DNA of 64,000 nucleotides from Emmonsiellopsis sp. PD_33 (GCA_032988165.1 JANTQF010000025.1:1-64000), one strand, 5' to 3'. Positions 23,674 through 35,606 are shown, counted from the first letter of the stretch. Notes: generated by a model from the sequence alone, not told the origin. Numbers and translations are program-made.

Positions 23674-24064
23674 ATGAAACTTTCCCTCATCGCCTACATT
23701 GCCGGCTGCTTGGCTCTCGTGGCGGAGGCATCGATGATAACCCCCCGCCAACAAAGATTCGACAGACTGAAAGTTAGTTATTATATGCAGCTCGATGCCC
23801 CCCTAATACCCCTAGCCTCCTGCGATGGGGACAACCCCTTCTATATCTTATGCTAACCGTATATTCCTATCCCGGATAGGCTTGCAATGCCAAGTCCTGC
23901 GAAGACGAGAAAACTTGTACGGATTATGGATGCGGGTTCTGTGTGGATGTATGTGGCTTGTCAAAATATTCTCTCTTATTCTTATTCCGAAGAGGGGATG
24001 TGAGTCGATGTGACGGGTCGTCTGCTAACTTCCATCGTGGTTGTAGGGGAAGTGTGAGCCGTAG
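23674..24064 (+). CDS. Small secreted six-cysteine peptide
   Basis: Three exons, 23674-23772, 23880-23948 and 24047-24064, give 61 residues. Both introns (107 and 98 bases) contain a gctaac branch site 20-30 bases before the acceptor, which supports the model. Residues 1-~19 form a signal peptide (MKLSLIAYIAGCLALVAEA). A short linker follows, and the C-terminal 28 residues carry six cysteines spaced C-x4-C-x5-C-x4-C-x2-C-x4-C. The size and pattern fit a disulfide-rich secreted peptide. I do not recognise the family, and role (effector, antimicrobial, signalling) is unknown. It is too fragmented to appear as one open frame, so automated annotation may miss it. Confidence 0.7.
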
Positions 24065-24877
24065 AATATATAGAGGATATAGATGGCAGGGTTGAGGAAA
24101 CGTTGTTTGTGAACCGGCGACGACCGCCAAAGAGAATGCCCTTGCTGTAGGGGATGAGACATGATTATTCAAAATTTCCCCCAATGAACGAATTTATCTG
24201 AGTTTAATGATAAGAATCTTCTGATATCTGAATGATACGTTCAATATATTTGCTCATCGAGTCCAGTCCATGGCTGCTTCCCTAGGGCTTGTTTAGAAAA
24301 GTTATTCCCACAATATTGACTCCTAGATCTAATGCTTATAAAGGGACATGCAAATGAGTAAAGCCAGCGAAGCAATGTCTTGTCTTGAAGATATGCATTT
24401 TGGCATTGACCTGGAAAGCTGGAGTGGAAGCGCTTCGCCCTCTTGCTGAGCATGCAGGGGATAAAATCAAGGGGGGTTGGGGGTCAGGTCTACTGGACTC
24501 CGCCCAGCCTGGATCATCCTATTTAGCCCCCCATGATACAACAGATTGTGTCTCTGTCCCCATTGTCCATGGTCGCAGGAATTCGTTCTTTTAGGACCAC
24601 CCCCCTGGTACTAGGGGAACGAACCAATTATGTCCCATCATCAAATGTAATACACGGTATTATCATTTCTGTGGCCATTTTTTTTAATTATAAAGTGTCA
24701 TTAACATGAGCATGAAACCCTAAGAAATCCGGAGCTAGGTAGACAGTTTATGAAGATTAAAACAGACAGAGACATACATCCAGCCGTATAAATCATAGAT
24801 ACTCTAGCTCAAGTCTATTCTCCATAACGATTGTTCCGAAGCACACGCTGAACCCTGCACCGCAGGATACATGTGAA
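24065..24877. other. Intergenic between convergent genes
   Basis: About 800 AT-rich bases between the peptide gene and the 3' end of the rhodopsin-like gene. Nothing recognisable. Confidence 0.45.
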
Positions 24878-26204
24878 TCACCTTGCATCAGCACGGCGCG
24901 TACTTTCAATGACCACACTCTGAGACACGTGCACACGCGAATTATTCCCATGATTCTGATTCCAATGTCTCGACTTACCAACACTCGAAGTCGAGGGCTG
25001 TTTATTTAAGCTGCCGATATGCACCCGGGGCAAGCTAACCAACTCTTCAACATCATTGTCGTTGCGCGACTTCGAAAACGACGCCGTTATAGACGTCACC
25101 AGCCCCGTCTGGCTCTGTCGACGGCGGGAGTATGTTTGGCCCCCGTACTTGTAATAACCCTGCGAGTTCCCGGCGACGGTAGTGCCGGAGAAGGCGCGAC
25201 TGAATAGGGCCTTTAGTGAGGGGATAGAGGCGGAGATGATGGCGACGTTGATTTCAATCTGGGACCAGATTAGGATTGTCGCGCCAGTGTAGGGGACGTC
25301 AGATTGATTGGACGACCAGACGTGTAGTGCATAGATGCGGACTATGGATGCGATGACGGCTAAAGAGCCGATGGAGAATATGCCTATGAGCGCGAGACGC
25401 TTGTTCCGTCTCATATGCAGGGTCCTGAGGACTGGCATGGGTAAGAGGAGGATGACGATGTCGCTACCGATGTTGAAGCCTGCTTGGCCGTAGTAGATCG
25501 GGTGAAGGTCGTGGCAGGAACCTTTGCCCTGGAGGAGGATCTCGGCTGACCAGGCGTCAGAGGGTTTGTCGCATTCGAAAGCATTCACGAAGACCATTGC
25601 GACGGTGAAGGCGGCGACAATGGCCATGGTTACGTAGACAGATATGCGGTAGCTGCGTTGGCTGGAGATTGCGCGGTAGAAGATTAAGATGGAAAATTTC
25701 ACGGCACAGAGGTCGACCAGGTAGACCATTTGATAGGTATACCATGATTTTAAGGTACCGACTAGGTTTTGCTGGGAGAGTATTGGGTCCTGGATGGGAG
25801 AAAAGTGTCAGTCTGTAGTTCCTCGCCGATCTCATGGTTTGCTCTCATACCTTAGTCTGGTCCTTGAAATGCACTCCTGTTCCATACTTAACTTGGTAAT
25901 AGTTGATCACCGCGATTCCCCAGGTGAGAATCTAGCAACTGGTCTCAGTATCTATCATACTGATGTCGACATCAATATCTGGTTCAGGACCTACCAATGC
26001 GAGAAGCATCAAATAATCATACAACTTGACTGCACCAACCAAGAAATGTCTGCAGTAGAACCTATTGTTTAAGTGGTCAGTAGGGCTATGAACACTGCTT
26101 ATGACGGGCTGGGGATAAACGTACCTCGTCCCCACGATAAACGTCGAAACGGAGACCAAAGAAAAGGATGTGGCTAATACGGTAGGCCCCAGAGTCTCCG
26201 GCAT
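24878..26204 (-). CDS. Rhodopsin-like (SAT4 family) integral membrane protein
   Basis: Four exons, 26204-26125, 26061-25995, 25931-25851 and 25789-24878, give 379 residues with about seven helices. Characteristic SAT4/PTH11-like features: a helix-loop YDYLMLLAL, a YYQVKYGTGVHF loop, DLCAVKFSILIFYRAI, FNIGSDIVILLLPMPVL and IEINVAIISASIPSLKALF. A Ser/Arg-rich cytoplasmic tail follows the last helix. No N-terminal CFEM domain is present. The family is very large in filamentous ascomycetes and mostly uncharacterised; some members act as GPCR-like sensors. Short early exons are supported by the uninterrupted helix pattern after splicing. Confidence 0.85.
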
Positions 26205-27961
26205 GGTGACATTAACTGCCCTTCAAGGCAGTCTGAGGAGAGAGATATCAAACAATGTACAGAATTCCGCTTGGTGAACTCTAGCCAGCAAAGTGGACGC
26301 CAGCATGATGTCGTGGACATTCTTGAACCCAGCATAAAACCGCGCTGAACCCCGTGCACATATACTCTCGAGGAAACCCTGGTCGCCTGTAAGCAGTGAA
26401 TACTCACGGAGCAGCGGGACCCCGGCTCACTGCTTCAAACGCACGCGGCACCAGGGATGCCAGACGCTTTGAATGGTTATTTTGTGCAGGGCCTTTCTTA
26501 TTATCAAGGATTGTTAATTATATCCATATTGGGCGTTACATGGGAGGTCTCGAAGTAAGCTGCTAGTCATCATGGCGCCGAGGAAGTTAGTAACAAGATG
26601 AATTATCTCTTCAGCTCCCAATCTGGTATGGAGTATTCAGGCTGTGAGAAGGCCGGGGGCCGCAGAAGCATATTTCTCGAAGAATACTTAGGAATAACTT
26701 CAAGTAAATCAAGAATAACGGGGAACAAAGAGCCTCTGTGAAGCTGCCGCAAGAATGACAATCTGGAATCAGGAGAATGGTGTTTACGAGGGGAGGGGCA
26801 CGGGGGGCTCCCCGAGTCCCCGCGGGCCGTCCAAAATCGGCCTCGCTAAAGTTGCCCGACTTGGTTGGCTCGGGCTGCCGATCTCTGCTCGGCCCAAAAC
26901 GATTAAATGAATTAGGGCTAACTTCGACGACGACCCCTGACAGCAGCACAGAACTATGCGACGGATTGAATCAGAACGTTGTCCAGCACCTATTTGGAGA
27001 CAATTCTGTTTATTCTGTTTTGAGGACGAAAAACCCGCCGCCTGCCATAGCCTCAAAAAACCTACCGAAATCGAGCAAGACCATTCCCGTTGGCGGTTGA
27101 ATACGAGTACTACACCCTCAAGGATACCCATGTCAGGAACAAGCAATGGCCACCGCAGGGGTGCTCCAGGTCCAAGGGGCTTGACGAATGAGCACACAGC
27201 TCAAGCTTTTTGCACTCTTAGTTTTTGATGATTGAAACCACGGCTCAACACGAGACGGATTAACCCCTCCTGCTTCCACGAAGTTCGAGGTTTGGGTCTC
27301 ATCCGTCTTCTGATCGACGATCGAATATCATCTAGATCGTTGCGATGATGAGACGTTGCAATCTGTCAATCCGGCCCGCCCCGCAAAGCTAACCGGAATT
27401 GTCGTTGTCTTGTTCCCGTCTGCTTCTTTTCAACACAGATGGACTGTGGGCCAATGGGCCCTGAGATATCCTCCTCCTCCCAAGGAACAGCCATACTTCG
27501 ATGCTTTTTTTTATCAAACTCCTCAAAGCTTCCACTGCAAGGATTCTTTGAGGTACCCCGGGTCGATACCTTCGATATTGCCCGCTAACACCAAAGCTGA
27601 CATGGCGCGAGCCTGCTCGATTTTCAGCCTAATTGGCTAATTTATTCGGCTCCCACATCCATGACATTGGCCGGGGGTATTCCCGCCGAATCGTTCTGAG
27701 AAACGCGTTTTGTCTGTTTAAATCTACCCGCCATCGCAAACCAGAATCAACCTTTTCAAATTTCCTAATCTTGTACTCCGAGACATCCCAGCATCCTGAA
27801 CGCACCCCTTTTTCGGGAGCTCTTTGTTGGTGTGCTTTTCCCCTGACGATCACCTTTGAAAAGGAAGCTTCTCCTGCAAAGGAGAAGCTTTAATCACATA
27901 GGAAGTTAATCTAAATTAATATTCCCTTTTAATCCTTCAATTTGTTCTTCCTCGCATCGCC
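26205..27961. promoter_or_regulatory. 1.76-kb divergent intergenic region, rhodopsin-like / tyrosinase
   Basis: Both genes start outward from this region. It contains several moderately long open frames on both strands (for instance 26784-27197 minus), but no motif, signal peptide or splice pattern supports them. A strong hairpin sits near the tyrosinase start and is listed separately. Confidence 0.45.
27865..27890 (+). promoter_or_regulatory. 11-bp perfect hairpin with GCAA tetraloop in tyrosinase leader
   Basis: AAGCTTCTCCT, loop GCAA, AGGAGAAGCTT. The stem is perfect over 11 pairs and the loop belongs to the GNRA class. It lies 72 bases before the tyrosinase ATG, so it is probably in the 5' leader, although the transcription start is not known. 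Confidence 0.6.
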
Positions 27962-29221
27962 ATGGTTCGAACAATGAATGTATTAAGGCCGAGGGGCTTC
28001 CTTATGCTTATCGTATCACTCTCGCTACTCTGCCAGCATATAGCTATCACTAGGGCTTCCCCATCGTCTCCCCAGAAGGGGCCAGGACTACATCCCCGTC
28101 AATCTTCGTGTGAAAGTCCGATTATCCGTAAGGAATGGTAAAGCCAGACCCAATGACTGTTTCTGCAGCAGCTTCATCTCGTACCCACCCCGGACATGTG
28201 GCTGACAAGGCTTGCACAGGCGCACGCTCAAGAATGGAGAGAAGAAGGCATACCTGGATGCCGTCCAATGCTTCCTTGAGCTACCTGGTCTGACCCCGAA
28301 GGAGGAAGCCCCAGGGGCCATCAGCCGCTTCGATGACCTAGTCGCAACACATATTAAACAAACATTCGAAATCCACTATGTGGTATGTTGGGCTCCAACC
28401 CCCTCTTCCCATCCTTTGTCACATACTCACCACGTCAAACTCACCAGGGCCATTTCCTCCCCTGGCACCGCTTCTTCACCGCCGTCTACGAAAACGCCCT
28501 TCGCACAGAATGCGGCTACACCGGCGCCCAGCCCTACTGGGACTGGACCCTAGACGTCGTCGACCCAGACTCATTTCCCAAGTCTCCCGTCTTCGACGCG
28601 CAATTCGGCTTTGGCGGCAATGGCCCCTGGATTGAAGGCAACGCGTCTGACCCAATGAACGTCCCCGGCCGCACCGGCGGCGGCTGCGTGCTCGACGGGC
28701 CCTTCAAAGACATGACCGTCCACCTGGGCCCGCAGGACAGCGTCGAGGATAACCCGCGCTGCCTATCGCGGGATCTCTCGCCATATTTCGCGGGGCGGTA
28801 TCTGGGGAAGAACCAGACAGAGCTGACGCTGTCGCAGCCTGATTTTGGCCACTTTGCGCGTGTGGATGATGGGGAGCCATCCTTTGAAGCGTCCGGGTTA
28901 CATGGAGGCGGACATTATGGTGTTGGTGGGACGTTTGGGCAGATGGGCGATTTGTACACGAGCCCTGCGGATCCGATATTCCATATGCATCATGCGAATT
29001 TGGATAGGGTGTGGTGGTCGTGGCAAATGAGGGATTTGGAGGCGAGGCTGACGGATATTTCGGGGCCGATTTTCATGATGGATTATCAGAATGAACAGGG
29101 GGGGAATGTTACGTTGGAGTTTCCGTTGTCGGTGGGGGTTAATGCGGAGGATATTACGGTGAAGGAGACGATGGATATCAAGGGGGGTTATTTGTGCTAT
29201 GATTATGATAAGTTGTATTGA
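27962..29221 (+). CDS. Tyrosinase (type-3 copper oxidase), secreted
   Basis: Three exons, 27962-28137, 28220-28382 and 28448-29221, give 370 residues. A hydrophobic N-terminal segment (FLMLIVSLSLLCQHIA) looks like a signal peptide. The CuA site is formed by IHYVGHFLPWHRFF, created across the second intron, and followed by YWDWTLD. The CuB site comprises LHGGGHYGVGG and FHMHHANLDRVWW. Type-3 copper enzymes hydroxylate monophenols and oxidise diphenols, feeding melanin or other phenolic products. The protein ends soon after the core and lacks the long C-terminal lid of mushroom tyrosinases, as in short fungal tyrosinase-domain proteins. Copper loading and exact substrate cannot be told from sequence. 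Confidence 0.92.
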
Positions 29222-29806
29222 GCGCCGTGTGTGCCGGCCCTTTTGCTTTATGCTCTAATATCAAACGAGGGTTTTGCCTGGAACTTATATCCCGCTTCCA
29301 GATTAACCAAAGACGAAATCCGCATTTCATGAGTGGGTTCCCTCGCGGTCTACTCCTATTCTAGACGGATTCATTCAGCTCGAATTTGTCTGACTAGAAG
29401 TGGAGGACATACTCCTAGCCAACACCGCTATGTAGAACGCGGGCTGGCTACAACCACGAAACTAACCATCAAATCGATTCACACAGGAGATGTATTGTCC
29501 AAGCAAAAGATCCTACAGTGACGGGTAGCGAAATGGAGAAGAAGAGAAGAAGAAGAACAATTGAAGACAGATTCCGGTCTGCAGGAGTTACTTTTGTCTC
29601 AACCGCCTCCCCATCCCAACATCCATACCCCTTGTGCATAGATAGGGATGATAGAATTCTACCATGCCAATGGCATGCAACAGGTTACGCCAAACCCCGT
29701 CTAACATCCACTCAATCTTTCCCAATCAAAATCAGAATGCCCCCTTCGCCGTGAGTACGTTCATAATATCTAATATGCCCCATAAAAAAACCCCAAACCC
29801 CATCCT
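29222..29806. other. Intergenic between convergent genes
   Basis: About 580 bases separating the tyrosinase and P450 3' ends. C/A-rich near the P450 end; no gene. Confidence 0.45.
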
Positions 29807-31692
29807 TTACACCGCCCTCTTCCTAACCTTCATCATAACCTTCCCACTCGGCGTCGCCGAAATCGCCAAATTCTGAAACGCCATATCCCCCATCCACAAA
29901 TCCAAATCCGTAAACGGCACCCTTTGCTTCCCACTGGGGTTAAAATCCAGACACTCAAACTCAAAACTCCTCACAGTCATTAGCAAGATGCATTTCATCT
30001 CGTCCATAGCCAGTTCCTGGCCCATGCAGGCGCGCGGGCCGCGCTCGAAAGGCCGCCAGGCATTACGGGGCACGGTAGTGGGGTCCATGAAGCGCTCCGG
30101 ATCGAATTTGGTGGGGTTGGGGAAGATGGAGGGGTTGTAGTGCATGGCGTGTTGGCAGAGGCAAATCTGTTGATCGCCGGCGGGATAAGAGGTGTTGTTG
30201 TAGTCGAGCATTGTTCTATAGAGGGTGGTGATTAGCACGGTTTACATATTTAATAGAATGATTGAGTAGATAGGGAACATCACCCACCCGGTCTTAGCTT
30301 TCCGAACGACGAAACCTATGGGGAAGAGGCGGAGGACTTCTTTGATCACCGCCGTGGTATATAGGAGTTCGTTTGTTTTATACGGAGATTCGCGTAGCGT
30401 GCTTTGAGCCGTCGTTGGGTCCTTGCCGAAGACTTGATCGTGTTCTTCGCGTAGCTTCTGCATTACCTCAGGGTGGGCAGAGAGGAGCATGTAGATATAA
30501 CAAAGCGTATCGGTTGTGGTTCCGTGTCCACCAGCTAGGAAACCTTTCAAGCTGTGCCCGACTGTTAGTATGAGTCCGTGTACTAGCCTGGGTAAATGAT
30601 TTAAACTCACTTATTGACCGCCATCTCCATAAATTCCGGGCTAAGCTCATCCCCACCACTACCCCCATCGGCAGACCTGTCATTCATCCTCTCAACGAGA
30701 ATGAGATCCAAAATACTCAATCCCTGCTTGCGGTCGAGCACGAGTTCCTGTTCTTTCATAATAGCATGGCGCTCCCTTACTTTCTCGGCGATATACTTGC
30801 TCGACCTCCCCTTAGCCAGATTCCTCTTTAGCACATTCCTTGCCTTGGTAATTGGATTCCAGCCCCCAGCCAAGATCGCCGAAGTTGTATCAAGAATCGT
30901 CCTCAGATCCTTCAAAATGGCACTCCCAGTCGTCTGAGCATTGACTGGGAAACCAAAAATGACTTCCCCAACAATATCAAACACCAACTTGGCCATAGTC
31001 TCTTCCATGGAGAATGTCTCTCCGCTTTCAGCCATGCGCGTGAGCTCTGCGTGGAACTTGGCCGTCTCATCTGCAATGGGGGCAACCATGGATTTGACAT
31101 GCGACGGCTTGAACGCGGGTGCGATCATGTGATGGAGCTTTTTCCATTGAGCGCCGTTGGTTGCAGCGATGTTATTTTTCCCAATAATCGGGGTGAGGAA
31201 TCTATCTACCTCGTCGTGTAGGTCATAGTTGCGAACCTGTGTTACTTGCGCCACGGCATCGGGGCCCACCATGACCATCTGAGCGGGTCCGATGGGCCAG
31301 AGATCGACATAGAAGATGTCAGGCAGGTCGTAGGTATGGGCGAGGTAGGTGTAGTAGTACTGGGGGTGGACATTTGGGGGGAATTTTTTTACTATTTCGC
31401 CAAACAGTTTCAGATGACCGAATATGAAACTGTGTCCTGGAGGTTTTGGCTGACAGTGTACACTCTTTGTCAGCGGGGGGGGCCTTTAATGAGCGCAGGC
31501 ATGGAGCAAGCTTCTACTGACCAAGTCCCTATAAAATCTTCGATGGCGGATCAGCTTGACAACGCCGTGAATGATGAATCCTAGCCCCAGCGTCAGGGCT
31601 GCAAGAAGGATATTAGTGCCCATATTGGCGAAGGGTCCAACAACCGTCGAGAAAGCGATGCTCGTAGGAGGAGCTCCAGGATTTTCCAACAC
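29807..31692 (-). CDS. Cytochrome P450 monooxygenase (first)
   Basis: Four exons, 31692-31522, 31449-30611, 30551-30288 and 30215-29807, give 560 residues. An N-terminal membrane anchor (NILLAALTLGLGFIIHGVV) is followed by the proline-rich hinge PKPPGHSFIFGH. The I-helix oxygen-binding motif is AGGHGTTTDT, the K-helix ExxR is in KEVLRLFP, and the heme loop is PFERGPRACMGQELA with the thiolate Cys near residue 488. The enzyme sits on the ER membrane and needs a P450 reductase. The family number and substrate are not assignable by eye. The heme loop has E-R-G-P-R rather than the common G-x-G-x-R, which is still within fungal variation. It is divergent from the metallo-beta-lactamase-fold gene. 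Confidence 0.92.
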
Positions 31693-32530
31693 CCTGCACT
31701 GCGCGGTATTTATTCCAGTCTCGTCTCATCTTGATGTGTTCTTCTTTAATAGCCTGTGGGGAGGAGACTGGTTCTTAGATTATGTTGGGATACCTCCATT
31801 CCAAATATATATCGGGAATATCAAACCCAACCAATAAGACGTTGTCCCAGCAAACAGGCTCATATTCTTGATGAACGAAGGATCAAATCAGCCCCAGAAG
31901 ATTGCGCGGTTATTTCGGGAGGATTCCTTGAATTCCGATCGGAATCCTGGAGAGTTCAAGATTAGCTGTGCTAATTCTTCATGCAAATTGGCAGTAAGGC
32001 ACATGAAAGGCATGAGAGAAGTGCATCCTCCATTTTCCTCTAGCTGTGATGTTCACCTGGATTTATCTATCGCTCTGGGAATGATCTTCTGCCAGGAAAT
32101 ATGTGATTGTGAGGCAACTGAAGTGATCCTTTTTGTGGCTGAATATAAATAGTATCAGCTTGCCCCTGGCTCCACTTTGACAAGCATTTCGGATCCTGCC
32201 GAACACTCTGCTGCCGATGGCGGGCTGGCGGCTCCAGGCCGGAATAACTCGATCCATTTATTCCGAGAATCTGTTCTCAGGGTGTTATTGTCAAGAGGCT
32301 AGAATTGCAACGTCGGGACGCCATGTTAGAAATTTTACCCCACCTTCGCATAACAAAATATTGTGTCTTGGCCGAGAGATGACGCGCCAAAAGTGCCCAG
32401 CGATGGCTCATGGACTTCTGGAGATTGGATGAGTCATTCCCGATTTGTCGTGAGGTTGAACTCCTACCTTTGCATTGATAGATGAGTGTGGATGATAGAA
32501 CCATCTCCAAACGATAAGCAATCCGTCCAA
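31693..32530. promoter_or_regulatory. Divergent promoter region, P450 / MBL-fold hydrolase
   Basis: 838 bases between two divergent start codons. Contains one 14-base perfect palindrome with a CCGATCGG core (listed separately). No gene. Confidence 0.5.
31932..31945. promoter_or_regulatory. 14-bp palindrome with CCG/CGG half-sites
   Basis: ATTCCGATCGGAAT is perfectly palindromic. CCG-N2-CGG inverted half-sites are the kind bound by Zn2Cys6 dimers. It is 240 bases upstream of the P450 start. Function is inference. Confidence 0.35.
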
Positions 32531-33671
32531 ATGGCAGAATATCTAGTATCCCCAAAACCTGCGCCGGATCCAAACATCCCGCGCTCCAATTCTACGGTGA
32601 CAGTCCGAGTCATAGACAGGTGAGTCCCACTTACCCCACACCAATTAAGCAGATATTAACCAAAACATACCTTCCAGCACCTCAACGCTCCAATTTGACT
32701 CCGACCTCCCTTGGAATCCACGCATCAAAGGCCTCGACCCCGTCAAAATCCCCATTTACTGCTTCCTGATCTCAAATGGCAATCGCCACGTTCTGTTCGA
32801 TCTCGGGATCAGGCGAGACTGGGAAAATTTATCGCCAGGTATCGTCTCGATGATCAAAAGCGACTACCCAGTCACAGTCGAAAAGGACATGGCCGAAATC
32901 CTAGACACAGATACCACGGGTGTCGGCATCGGGAGCAAAGACATTGAAGCCATAATCTGGTCACATCACCATTTCGACCACATTGGCGATCCCACCACCT
33001 TCCCCACCTCCACCGATCTACTCGTTGGGCCTGGGTTCAAGAAAGCGTACTGGCCGGGATACCCAACAGACCCACAAGGCTGTCTGCTCGATTCTATCGC
33101 TGAGGGGCGCAATTTTCGAGAAGTAGAGTTCAACACCGGTCTTACCGTTGGCCGCTTCGATGCCATAGACTACTTTGGTGACGGCTCGTTTTACCTGCTG
33201 AATGCACCAGGACATACGACCGGACATCTCTGCGGCCTGGCTCGGGTCACCACTTCGCCTGAATCATTCGTGCTGATGGGCGAGGATGCGTGTCATCATG
33301 TTGGGGTTATGCGGCCTACTGAGTATCTGCCGCTTCCTGCAAATATATCGCCATCCCCAATTGCAAAATATGCAGCTGGCGGGTGTCCGGGGGCGACTCT
33401 CCAACAACTTCAGCCTAACAACAGACCCAACGAGGCATTTCTGACCCTTTCACCGGCAGCATTTCCAGATTTCGAGGCGGCTCAGGAAACGTTGCGGAAG
33501 GTGGAGGAGCTTGATGCGGCAGATAATATATTTGTGATTCTGGCTCATGATAGGTCGCTGGAGGGGCAGATTGATTTCTATCCGGAGACAATCAACAATT
33601 GGATGGCAAAGGGGTACAGGGCCAAGACACGGTGGTCGTTCTGTAAGGACTTTGCAGGCGCAGTTGAGTAG
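32531..33671 (+). CDS. Metallo-beta-lactamase-fold hydrolase
   Basis: Two exons, 32531-32619 and 32678-33671, give 360 residues. The zinc signature HxHxDH occurs as SHHHFDHIGD (His126, His128, Asp130, His131). Later metal ligands are APGHTTGHLCG and GEDACHH, plus a C-terminal LAHD. The fold covers lactonases, thioesterases and glyoxalase-like enzymes; the arrangement most resembles fungal lactonase-like members. No signal peptide, so probably cytosolic. The first exon encodes a short leader (MAEYLVSPKPAPDPNIP). It might act on products of the divergent P450, but this is only positional. Confidence 0.9.
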
Positions 33672-34052
33672 CTTTTGGTAGTTTTGTCCTGCCATAGATA
33701 GTAGTATTTGGTGAGAACCTTATTGACCAGAGTTAAACCGCCAAGTCCAGCCCCATTAGCGCCGTCAAAATAAGCTTTAGAGTTTTCACGTGACTGTCGC
33801 CCGAGTGGACCAGGCTGCGTCCGGAAAAACAGCCGGCCCGCTCCATCCGGCATGAAATTTTTCCAGAACCTCCATCCATCTCGAGCTTGGCTTCTCGAAC
33901 CTCATCGCTTTCGAACCCTCACCACCCGACGAAATCGCGACGAAATCAAAAAGGGCGAGCCACCCGCTGCTAATCTATCTCCCGGCCGTGAACCCTTAAA
34001 AAAAAAAGAGACTTTTTTTTGTGAAAATTTATATTCCTTTCGATCAATCATC
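33672..34052. other. Intergenic / SNU13 promoter
   Basis: About 380 bases including the SNU13 leader, which ends with A- and T-rich tracts. Nothing else recognised. Confidence 0.5.
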
Positions 34053-34561
34053 ATGTCTGACCAGACCAATGCTGGTGAGTTTTCGATCCATCCTCCCTGT
34101 TGAAAACTAGTAACTAACGCATATCCTCCCTCCAGCCTGGCCCCTGGCCGACCAAGCCCTGACGCAGACCATCCTCGACCTCGTCCAGCAAGCCTCCCAC
34201 TACAGACAGCTGAAGAAGGGCGCCAACGAGGCCACCAAGACGCTGAATCGCGGTACCTCTGAGATTGTCATCCTCGCTGCTGGTGCGTAGTCGACCCCTC
34301 CAACCCAACCCAGCTCCCTTCCTCCGCAAAAGCTAATATTCATCTACAGACACCACCCCGCTCGCCATCCTCCTCCACCTGCCCCTGCTCAGCGAGGACA
34401 AGAACGTGCCGTACGTTTACGTGCCTAGCAAGATGGCGCTGGGCCGTGCGTGCGGTGTCAGCCGGGCTGTGATTGCGGCGAGCATCACGACCAACGAGGC
34501 GAGCGATTTGAATGCGCAGATTCAGACGTTGAAGAATAATGTGGAGAGATTGATGATTTAG
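34053..34561 (+). CDS. SNU13: U4/U6.U5 snRNP and box C/D snoRNP protein Snu13 (L7Ae family)
   Basis: Three exons, 34053-34074, 34136-34282 and 34350-34561, give 126 residues, the normal length. The whole protein is one L7Ae kink-turn-binding domain: RQLKKGANEATKTLNRG, EIVILAADTTPLAILLHLP, VPYVYVPSKMALGRACGVSR. Snu13 binds the U4 snRNA 5' stem-loop and box C/D snoRNAs, acting in pre-mRNA splicing and rRNA 2'-O-methylation in the nucleus and nucleolus. The first exon is only 22 bases (MSDQTNA) and is required for the normal start. Confidence 0.97.
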
Positions 34562-35606
34562 ATCCGGTTTTGAATGGATGGGGGCTTGATTGCCTCTCGT
34601 TCGTCTGCCTTGTGGTGTGTGTGTGGGTGTGGTTGGTCTATCTGTCTATCTATTCTATTTGGGAAATGATGGAATTTTGATCGAACCTGGGACAGGTTCA
34701 GAGATGGATTCGTTAGGTAGATAGATAGGTTGAGATTTGAACAAGGATATAAATTTCGTGATCAATTTTTTTTCGTTTCTTCTTTTCTTCGGTTCCTTTT
34801 CATATGCAATACATCCATGCTATCCCCCCATGGAAACCCACTTTTCTCTAGTTTTTCACAGGGAACAAACACTCCAAGGAGAAGAATGCCACAACTGAAA
34901 TAAAAACATCCCATCCTTTCCTTTCCAAACCAACACCCCATCATCCCCCCTCTCAAGTCTCAAGTGCATACATAACCAGAACAGGGGAACCCAAACTGAA
35001 AGAAAAAAATAACACAGCACAGCACACGATGCAGGACATAGACAGACAGATAGATAGGTCCAGACAGCCCCATCCAACAGAGATGTCCATCCATCCATCC
35101 ATCCATAGCGCGGAACAAAAGCATACAACTAAGTAATTGTAAGAAAGGGTGTGTGTCCATGTAGTTAACCAAAAACCAAAAATGAACGGAGTCCCAGCCA
35201 ACCAGCCATAACCAACCAAGCAAGCCAGACAGATTAGACCCATCCATCTGATCAATCCATGAATGTCACCAGGCACATGTATCTATGTACGTATGTAAGT
35301 ATATATATATTTATGATAATCATTGGGTATATATCTTTCTTTCCTCTGCTCCTCTCCTCCCCTCTCTCTCCCCCCTCCACTCGTCTAATCTGTCTTCTTT
35401 CTTCCGAAGACAAAAAAAAGAAGTTAAAACAAAAAAAAAAAACAATAAACCTCCCAATCGCCATTCTACCCCCACGAACGAACATATTTCTTGTTTTTGT
35501 TATTTTCAAAATATATATCTCAAATGATTTATTCCATTACCAAAAACACACACACAAAAACCCACCTATCGCAACCTCTCGCTCTAATGTAAGTATACAA
35601 TCTCAA
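34562..35606. other. Intergenic between convergent genes, repeat-rich
   Basis: About 1 kb holding the 3' flanks of SNU13 and the calcium ATPase. Rich in microsatellite-like runs (tctatcta, CCAT, tatata, poly-A). No gene. Confidence 0.55.
35087..35106. repeat. (CCAT)5 microsatellite
   Basis: Five perfect CCAT units within the SNU13/ATPase spacer. Confidence 0.95.

Noticed and set aside
26784..27197. 137-codon minus-strand frame in the rhodopsin-like/tyrosinase spacer
   Set aside because: No recognisable domain, no splice partners, and overlapping open frames of similar length on the other strand suggest chance.
28088..28321. Minus-strand open frame overlapping the tyrosinase 5' exons
   Set aside because: Antisense shadow; the plus strand has a signal peptide and copper-binding motifs with good splice sites.
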